Source of the DNA: a bacterium
GTDB taxonomy: Bacteria > Desulfobacterota > JAPLJL01
Assembly: GCA_028713675.1 (NCBI GenBank)
Contig: JAQTNV010000035.1
Span: forward strand, 1 to 34,554
DNA: 34,554 nucleotides
Reading direction: 5' to 3'
Positions 29,691-34,554 of this stretch are shown piece after piece (within the stretch, counting starts at the first letter, position 1; every line of letters starts with the position of its first letter). The translations under genes were made by a program, and so were the position numbers. The notes under the pieces were generated by a model. The model was not told the origin of the DNA. It ran no database searches and saw only the letters and a program-made list of their open reading frames with translations.

Positions 29691-31086
29691 GATAGTAGAA
29701 ACGGGAACGGGACAACCCGGAAATCCGGACCGCTTCCTTGAGATCACCCCTGGTCAGCGCAACCAGGTCCTTCAGGTAGGTCCGTTCCAGCTCGGAAACC
29801 ATGTTCTCCCGCAGTTCACTGAGCCGGGGGAATTCCTTGGTTTTCGCGCCGGATTTAACCGGTTCCTCTGGCACGGGTTTTTCCGGCAGCTCGGGTCCGG
29901 CGAACGAAAGCCGCGCCAGCTTGACGCGGAGGTAGACCGGCAGATGCTTGGGATAGATGACCGGTTCGGAGCCGGCGGCGGTAACGGCGCTCTTCAGGGC
30001 ATTGATCAATTCCCTCACATTGCCCGGCCAGGGGTATTTTTCCAGATAATCGAAAAAGTCGGAAGAAAAGGTTTTTCTTTTGATTTCATACTTAAGGCAG
30101 ATTTCTTCCAGGTGATAATCGGCAATCTCCCTGATATCCTCCGGATGCTCCCGCAGCGGCGGCACCTCGATCATGAGCTCCCGGAGGCGGAAAAGAAGAT
30201 CATCCCGGAAGCTTTTGCTGCCGACCATTTCCTCGAGATTGCGGTTGGTGGCCGCGATGACCCGGAAATCACTCTTGATCTCCTTTTTCCCCCCCACGGT
30301 CCGGAAACTGTGCCCCTCCAGGACCCGGAGAAAAGCTTTCTGCGCCGACAAGGGGAGGTCACCCACTTCATCGAGAAACAGGACTCCCTGGTCGGCCTGC
30401 CGGATGAGGCCGTCGCCCGCCCGGTCGGCTCCCGTGTACGCCCCTTTCTCATGTCCGAAAATAATGCTTTCCACCAGGGTCGCGGGCAAAGCGGCGCAAT
30501 CAACCACCACAAAACTTTTATTGGCGCGCTTGCTGCTGTAGTAAATGGCCCAGGCGATCAGCTCCTTGCCGCTCCCGGTTTCTCCGCTGATCAGGACATT
30601 GGCTTCGCTGCCGGCCGCCCGTTCGACCATGTCCAGGCAGTCCTGGATCTTCGGGCCGGAGCCGATCAGTCCCTTGAAGTTTTCATTCCGGGGGAAGATC
30701 GCGACCTTTCGATTGAGCTTGTCCTCGCGGTACTGGAGGGCGCGCTTCAGCGTCAGGGCTATCTCGTGGGCGGAACCGGAGCTCCTCACATAATCCCAGG
30801 CCCCGTTTTTAATCGCGAGCTCGGCCCCGTCCGGATCGCCCGACCCGGTGACAATGATGACCTCCGGCGACGAAGGAGCGGCGTGGATCAGGGGCAGGAT
30901 CTCGAGCCCCTTCCTGTCCGGCATCCGCACATCGAGCAGCACGATATCAAACGATTTTTCGGAGACCCGCCTGATCCCTTCTTCGAGGGTGGAGGTAGAA
31001 ACCGATTCGTAGCCCAGTTCCCTGACCATGTTCGACATGGCGCTGCAGAGAACCTCATCCTGAACAATGTTTAGAACACTGGCCAT
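29662..31086 (-). CDS. Sigma-54-dependent NtrC-family response regulator
   Basis: 474 residues: a receiver domain (3-115), an AAA+ sigma-54 interaction domain (about 138-370) and a Fis-type helix-turn-helix (about 440-474: GDLKEAVRISGLSRSRFYYL). AAA motifs: Walker A GETGSGKE (168-175), GAYTGA loop (215-220, Tyr for the usual Phe), Walker B VLFLDEVGD (235-243), and later FRVIAATNR and YPWPGNVREL. The receiver keeps Asp52 and Thr80, but the acidic pair is changed (VQDE) and the conserved Lys of the KP motif is lost (DYVRSSG), so phosphorylation may differ from the norm. A good sigma-70 promoter lies upstream (31191-31218). The gene is directly upstream of a sigma-54 promoter (29476), its probable target. 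Confidence 0.95.
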   Translation of the reverse strand: MASVLNIVQDEVLCSAMSNMVRELGYESVSTSTLEEGIRRVSEKSFDIVLLDVRMPDRKGLEILPLIHAAPSSPEVIIVTGSGDPDGAELAIKNGAWDYVRSSGSAHEIALTLKRALQYREDKLNRKVAIFPRNENFKGLIGSGPKIQDCLDMVERAAGSEANVLISGETGSGKELIAWAIYYSSKRANKSFVVVDCAALPATLVESIIFGHEKGAYTGADRAGDGLIRQADQGVLFLDEVGDLPLSAQKAFLRVLEGHSFRTVGGKKEIKSDFRVIAATNRNLEEMVGSKSFRDDLLFRLRELMIEVPPLREHPEDIREIADYHLEEICLKYEIKRKTFSSDFFDYLEKYPWPGNVRELINALKSAVTAAGSEPVIYPKHLPVYLRVKLARLSFAGPELPEKPVPEEPVKSGAKTKEFPRLSELRENMVSELERTYLKDLVALTRGDLKEAVRISGLSRSRFYYLLKKHSILS

Positions 31087-31190
31087 ATTTCCGGTCTCTG
31101 GTCCACCTGTCCCGGGAACGGCCTGAAGAAAGGAGCGCGGGACATAACTAAAATGTCTTTCCCGGGCCTATTAATTGATGAAGTATCTCA

Positions 31191-31218
31191 ATTATATACC
31201 AGCCATAAATCAGGTCAA
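31191..31218 (-). promoter_or_regulatory. Sigma-70 promoter for the NtrC-family gene
   Basis: The minus strand has TTGACC (31218-31213), a 16-base spacer, and TATAAT (31196-31191), close to consensus, about 105 bases upstream of the start codon. Confidence 0.65.
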
Positions 31219-31271
31219 TCATTTTTGTATACACTTATGGTTATTATTTTTTACAGGGTAAAAGGGGGCAT

Positions 31272-31298
31272 CTTGAAGTCGCAAATTGCGACCTCAAA
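31272..31298 (+). pseudogene. Isolated fragment of an ORF6N gene containing the palindrome
   Basis: The plus strand encodes GILKSQIATSKF and a stop, matching VQILKSQIATSS in the ORF6N protein. The left arm CTTGAAGTCGCAA is identical to that of the intact gene, and the right arm differs at 2 of 13 bases. Nothing else of the gene is recognisable nearby. Confidence 0.6.
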
Positions 31299-31306
31299 AT
31301 TCTGAA

Positions 31307-31331
31307 AACCGGTCACAGATTGTGACCGGTT
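31307..31331. repeat. Second palindrome, AACCGGTCACA-GAT-TGTGACCGGTT
   Basis: Perfect 11-base arms with a 3-base loop, 8 bases after the ORF6N fragment. One frame reads NRSQIVTG, resembling the SQI(A/V)T motif of ORF6N proteins, so it may be another relic. It could also be an operator. Confidence 0.7.
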
Positions 31332-31373
31332 GATGACAAGTTAATTATTGAGAAGGATTTAAAAAGACATTTT

Positions 31374-31391
31374 GCATTAGCAAGCTAATGC
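31374..31391. repeat. Hairpin GCATTAG-CAAG-CTAATGC
   Basis: Third hairpin in a row, with a perfect 7-base stem and a 4-base loop. Function unknown. Confidence 0.6.
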
Positions 31392-31738
31392 GCTCCATAT
31401 AAACGACTGGATTCCCCCGGATCAAGTCCGGGGCATGCCTAGTCAAGTGCGGAATTACGGAAAGCGACATATTCACCCTCTCCTCCACCCTCCCCCCTCA
31501 AGGGGGAGGGAGTTATTTATTGGAAAAGGGTATCTTAAAGAGGATGAAATTGTTGATTCTGATATGTATGATTGGGATTGATATTGAATTTTGTTTTAAC
31601 TCTATGCTCTACCTGTCCGCCGAAGCTTTAGCGTAGGAGGATGCTCTTTGCTGCCGACACCGACACCCTGGCCGGCTTCGCCCGTCTCCCTGGGCGAGCC
31701 CTCGGGCAAGCCGGGCAGGCTGACACCGACACCATAAT
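31392..31738. other. Gap upstream of miaB with dispersed palindromes
   Basis: It contains a GGATTCCCCCGGATCAAGTC element (31411-31430) continuing to about 31460, a CCCTCCCCCCTCAAGGGGGA palindrome (31489-31508) continuing GGG, a CCGCCGAAGCTTTAGCGTAG element (31618-31637), and a GACACCGACACC direct repeat (31657-31668 and 31721-31732) flanking a GC-rich inverted repeat. No gene was found. Confidence 0.6.
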
Positions 31739-33100
31739 ATGAAATTTCATATCCATACTTTCGGCTGCCAGATGAACGAGCGGGATTCCGAGCGGGTCGC
31801 CGCCTGGCTTACCCGGGAAGGGCACGTCCCGTCCGCGGATGAGTCCGGGGCCGACCTCATCATCATTAATACCTGCTCGATCCGGAAAAAGGCCGAGGAC
31901 AAGGTCTATTCCCTGGTCGGCCGCCTGGAAAAGGAAAAGCAGAAACGGCCCCGGCTGATCCTGGCCGTAGCCGGCTGCGTGGCCGAGCAGGAGGGCGAAA
32001 ACCTGCTCCGGCGCTTCCCGGGGCTGAACCTGGTCTTCGGCACGCACCAGGTGGGCCGGGTCGCCGGCCTGGTCGCGAAGGCCCAGGCGGGCGAGAGGAT
32101 CTCCCTGGTCGGCCCTCTCCCCGACGCGGACCGGCTGGCCGGATACCTGCCCTTCCACCGCGCCCCCGGGGTCTCCACCTTCGTCACCATCATGGAGGGC
32201 TGCGACAACTGGTGCAGTTACTGCGTGGTTCCCGCCCTCCGGGGCCGGGAACTCTGCCGTCCCCCCGAAGAAATCTCCGGCGAAATCAGGTCCCTGGTTG
32301 AAGCCGGTTACCGGGAAGTCACGCTGATCGGGCAGAACGTCAATTCCTACCGCTCCGGGAACGGGCTTTCCTTTCCCGGACTGCTCAAGCTCGCCGCCGG
32401 GATCCCGGGGGTGAGCCGGCTCCGCTTCGCCACCTCCCACCCCAAGGATCTCTCCCCCGAACTGATCCGGGCCTTCGCCGAAATCCCGAACCTGGCCCGG
32501 CACATCCATCTCCCGGCCCAGTCCGGGTCCAACCGCGTGCTCGCGGCCATGAACCGCCGTTACACCCGCGAGGATTACCTCGACAAGGTGGAACGTCTGC
32601 GGGCCGCCTGCCCGGATATCGCCATCACTACCGACATGATCATCGGCTTCCCCGGGGAGGACGAGCCCGACTTCCGGCAGACCATGGATCTCCTGGAGAA
32701 GGCCCGCTTCGACGGCTCCTTCTCCTTCGTCTTCTCCCCCCGCCCCGGGACGCGGGCCGCCGATCTCCCCGGCCCGGTGGAAAACGCGGACGGAAAGCGG
32801 CGCCTGAAGATCTTCCAGGACCGCCAGGATGAAATCACGGAGGAGATCAACCGGGCCCTGGTGGGCCGGGTCCATGAAGTCCTGATCGAGGGGATCAACC
32901 CCCGCCCCTGCGCCGGGAAATGCGCCTCCCTCTCCGGGAGAACCTCCGGCAATAAAATCGTGCATCTCCCGGGTTCGCTTGACTTGATCGGCAAAATTAC
33001 CCCGGTTAGAATAACGGAGGCAGCTATCCATTCCCTGAGAGGTACTATCGAAGATAATTTGGTTAGCCCTGAGCCAGGTCCGAAGGAGGCTAAATGCTGA
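31739..33100 (+). CDS. miaB: tRNA-2-methylthio-N6-dimethylallyladenosine synthase
   Basis: 453-residue radical-SAM methylthiotransferase that converts i6A37 to ms2i6A37 in tRNAs. The N-terminal domain has the auxiliary [4Fe-4S] cysteines Cys10 (TFGCQMN), Cys46 (NTCSIR) and Cys80 (VAGC). The radical-SAM cluster is Cys155, Cys159 and Cys162 (CDNWCSYC). Further conserved parts are TLIGQNVNSY and HLPAQSGS, and a C-terminal TRAM-like domain (about 375-440). QMN and NTCSIR favour MiaB over MtaB or RimO. The start at 31739 gives MKFHIHTFGCQMN, the normal N-terminus, but no Shine-Dalgarno precedes it. It overlaps the next gene by 7 bases. Confidence 0.96.
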   Translation: MKFHIHTFGCQMNERDSERVAAWLTREGHVPSADESGADLIIINTCSIRKKAEDKVYSLVGRLEKEKQKRPRLILAVAGCVAEQEGENLLRRFPGLNLVFGTHQVGRVAGLVAKAQAGERISLVGPLPDADRLAGYLPFHRAPGVSTFVTIMEGCDNWCSYCVVPALRGRELCRPPEEISGEIRSLVEAGYREVTLIGQNVNSYRSGNGLSFPGLLKLAAGIPGVSRLRFATSHPKDLSPELIRAFAEIPNLARHIHLPAQSGSNRVLAAMNRRYTREDYLDKVERLRAACPDIAITTDMIIGFPGEDEPDFRQTMDLLEKARFDGSFSFVFSPRPGTRAADLPGPVENADGKRRLKIFQDRQDEITEEINRALVGRVHEVLIEGINPRPCAGKCASLSGRTSGNKIVHLPGSLDLIGKITPVRITEAAIHSLRGTIEDNLVSPEPGPKEAKC

Positions 33101-33594
33101 TCCCCATGAAAGTCACCGGCATCACGATTGACCCCTTCACGAACATGCCGATCGTGATCCTCAAGGACTTCGAGGAGAAGAACGCCGTCCCCATCTGGAT
33201 CGGACTGGTCGAGGCCAGCGCGATCGCCTCCGAGCTCGAAGGAATTCACACCCCCCGCCCGATGACCCACGACCTCCTCCGCGACATCCTCGGGCAGCTC
33301 AACATCAAAATCTCCCGGATCGCGGTCATGGACCTCCGCGACAACACCTACTTCGCCACCATTTTCCTCCAGGACGGTACGACGGAAATCGAAATCGATT
33401 CCCGGCCCAGCGACGCCATCGCCCTGGCCCTGCGCACCGGGTCCACCATCCTGGTGGACGACAAGGTCATCAGCAAGTCCCGCCAGATCGAGCTCTCGAC
33501 CAACCAGGACGAGGATGAAGGCAAAAAACGACAGAAGTGGCTTAATCTTCTGGAAAATCTTACTCCCGAAGATTTTGGTAAATACAAAATGTAG
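33094..33594 (+). CDS. Bifunctional nuclease (BFN/DUF151) family protein
   Basis: 166 residues. The BFN domain spans about 5-135: VTGITIDPFTNMPIVILKD, VPIWIGLVEASAIASELEG, RPMTHDLLRDILGQL, YFATIFLQ and SRPSDAIALALRTG are characteristic. The C-terminal segment is charged (NQDEDEGKKRQKWLNLLEN). Family members have reported DNase/RNase activity in plants; the bacterial role is not settled. AAGGAGG lies at the end of miaB, and the start ATG overlaps the miaB stop region, so the pair is translationally coupled. Confidence 0.9.
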   Translation: MLIPMKVTGITIDPFTNMPIVILKDFEEKNAVPIWIGLVEASAIASELEGIHTPRPMTHDLLRDILGQLNIKISRIAVMDLRDNTYFATIFLQDGTTEIEIDSRPSDAIALALRTGSTILVDDKVISKSRQIELSTNQDEDEGKKRQKWLNLLENLTPEDFGKYKM

Positions 33595-33985
33595 GGGGGG
33601 AAAAGGGTTCCTCTTCCTCTGGTTCCCGGCGGTTGGTTACGCCGCTTTAATTTTTTATCTTTCTTCCCTTTCCCACACGCGACCCTTACCGTTTTCCTTT
33701 TCCGGTTCCGACAAGATTATCCACTTTTTTGAATACTTGGGATTCGCTTTCCTCATGATCAGGGCTTTACACGACGAGAAACGGCTTTCGCCCCGCGCCC
33801 GGCTCCTGGCCGCCTTTTTCCTGGCCGCGGCCTACGGGGCCTCGGACGAATTCCACCAGTATTTCGTCCCCGGGCGCGAATGCTCCGGGTTCGACCTCCT
33901 GGCGGACATGGGCGGCTCCGCGGCCGGGATCTATTTCTTCGACCGGATGATCCGGGCCCTCCGGATCCAGGCGGTCCCGGATTAA
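33515..33985 (+). CDS. VanZ-like membrane protein
   Basis: The VanZ domain is clear from about residue 33: FLFLWFPAVGYAALIFYLSS, SDKIIHFFEYLGFAFLMIRA, RARLLAAFFLAAAYGASDEF, HQYFVPGR and LLADMGGSAAGIYFF, with about four membrane spans. VanZ proteins are small integral membrane proteins, some linked to glycopeptide resistance, most of unknown function. The start is uncertain: ATG at 33515 (AGGA nearby) overlaps the upstream gene by 80 bases and adds about 30 atypical residues, while a TTG near 33572 would fit the family length better. The vanZ stop is 4 bases from the next start codon. Confidence 0.82.
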   Translation: MKAKNDRSGLIFWKILLPKILVNTKCRGGKGFLFLWFPAVGYAALIFYLSSLSHTRPLPFSFSGSDKIIHFFEYLGFAFLMIRALHDEKRLSPRARLLAAFFLAAAYGASDEFHQYFVPGRECSGFDLLADMGGSAAGIYFFDRMIRALRIQAVPD

Positions 33986-33989
33986 TCCC

Positions 33990-34554
33990 ATGGGCTCGGG
34001 CCGCATCCTCATCGTCGACGACGACCGCCTCTTCCGCACCTACGCCTGCGACATCCTGAAACCGGAGGGCTACCAGGTCTGGACCGCCGCCACCGGCGAG
34101 GAAGCCTTCCGGGTGCTCAAGCAGGACCGCTTCGACGTCATTATCGTGGACGTGGTGATGGAAAACCTCTCCGGTCTGGACCTGGTCCGCCGGATCCGGG
34201 AGGCCGACCCCGAGCAGGAAATCGTCATGGTCACCGGCCTCGAGGACGTCCGGACCGCCGTGGAGGCGATGAAGCTCGGGGTTTCCGATTACGTCCTGAA
34301 GCCGATCGATCCCCACGGCTTTCTCTTCCTGATCGACAAGCTGCTCGCCCGCCGGACCCTGGCCCTCGAAAACAACTCGCTCGTCCTGGAAAACCTGGAG
34401 TATTTCGAAACCCTCTCCGTTTACGACCGGGGGATGAAATTCCTCGAGATCCTCGATCCCGACCGCCTGGCCGAGATCATCATCGATTCCACCCTCAACC
34501 TCACCAACGGCCAGGGCGGCATCCTCTGGCTCCGCAGCCAGGCCGATCCCCAGA
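33990..34554 (+). CDS. Response regulator with receiver and GAF-like domain (partial, 3' end outside window)
   Basis: From ATG at 33990 the frame is open to the window end (188 codons). It begins MGSGRILIVDDDRLFRTYAC. The receiver (5-118) is canonical: Asp10-Asp12 acidic triplet, phosphoacceptor Asp54 (IIVDVVM), Thr82 (MVTG) and Lys104 (VLKP). After a helical linker (about 118-150), the segment FLEILDPDRLAEIIIDSTLN and LTNGQGGILWLRSQ resembles the start of a GAF domain. The output domain is outside the window. It follows vanZ after 4 bases, so it belongs to the miaB-DUF151-vanZ transcription unit. Confidence 0.9.
   Translation, partial: MGSGRILIVDDDRLFRTYACDILKPEGYQVWTAATGEEAFRVLKQDRFDVIIVDVVMENLSGLDLVRRIREADPEQEIVMVTGLEDVRTAVEAMKLGVSDYVLKPIDPHGFLFLIDKLLARRTLALENNSLVLENLEYFETLSVYDRGMKFLEILDPDRLAEIIIDSTLNLTNGQGGILWLRSQADPQ

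Noticed and set aside
29677..31074. 465-residue plus-strand frame opposite the sigma-54 activator
   Set aside because: Shadow frame; the minus strand has all activator motifs.
29565..31235. GTATAC palindromes on both sides of the activator gene as operators
   Set aside because: Only 6 symmetrical bases, in AT-rich context; likely chance.
31628..33031. 467-residue minus-strand frame opposite miaB
   Set aside because: Shadow of miaB in a GC-rich gene; no motif and no plausible start.
1..34554. tRNA or rRNA genes
   Set aside because: No T-loop-like GGTTCRANYCC with a matching acceptor stem, and no rRNA segments, were noticed by eye; a covariance-model scan would be decisive.

Overview
The window looks like a fragment of an anaerobic bacterial chromosome with GC-rich coding sequence. 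It carries the Wood-Ljungdahl (reductive acetyl-CoA) methyl and carbonyl branch junction in its bacterial form: a Ni-CO dehydrogenase (3' part only), acetyl-CoA synthase AcsB, the corrinoid protein large subunit AcsC and the methyltransferase AcsE. Together with a sigma-54 activator, several lipoproteins, an AidB-like acyl-CoA dehydrogenase and very repeat-rich intergenic DNA, this suggests a Desulfobacterota-like or related anaerobic lineage. No rRNA or marker gene here fixes the taxon, so that is inference.

Layout. 1-6.3 kb (+): acsA(partial)-acsB-acsC-acsE, closed by a hairpin/T-run terminator; acsD is not in the window. 6.3-18.5 kb (all -): two small exported proteins, ftsH, rsgA, a cysteine-rich lipoprotein translationally coupled to a coiled-coil protein, an alpha/beta-hydrolase lipoprotein, a GNAT acetyltransferase, an amidohydrolase-like protein, an acyltransferase, a metallophosphoesterase, a duplicated-domain hypothetical protein and a truncated aldo/keto reductase. 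18.7-24.0 kb (-): an accessory block with AT-rich genes (DUF2971-like, multi-pass membrane protein), a regulatory-domain lipoprotein, a fibronectin III/Kelch lipoprotein and an ORF6N-domain gene, interspersed with four copies of a hairpin repeat attached to ORF6N 3'-end remnants. 24.3-24.7 kb: two very small genes with strong ribosome binding sites, one a 32-residue single-span membrane protein. 25.4-28.0 kb (-): AidB-like acyl-CoA dehydrogenase and an SCP2 lipid-binding protein. 28.3-31.1 kb (-): a NtrC-family activator with an atypical receiver, followed by a good -24/-12 promoter driving three small genes that end with a peroxiredoxin-like protein. 31.7-34.6 kb (+): miaB, a bifunctional-nuclease (DUF151) gene, a vanZ-like gene and the start of a response regulator.

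The most distinctive property is between the genes. Almost every gap is built from degenerate tandem words of 7 bases (GCATAGG, GTGATGG, GATAGAA, TTTGAGC, CCGGTTA, GCGGTCG, CTGCTTA) or 9 bases (TCTAGTCTG), into which GC-rich palindromes have been inserted. Some of these arrays run into start codons (GNAT, rsgA) and one forms a long potential G-quadruplex. The second notable feature is the ORF6N gene: its coding sequence contains a perfect 27-base palindrome that encodes nearly the same peptide on both strands, and pieces of such genes lie at three other places in the window.
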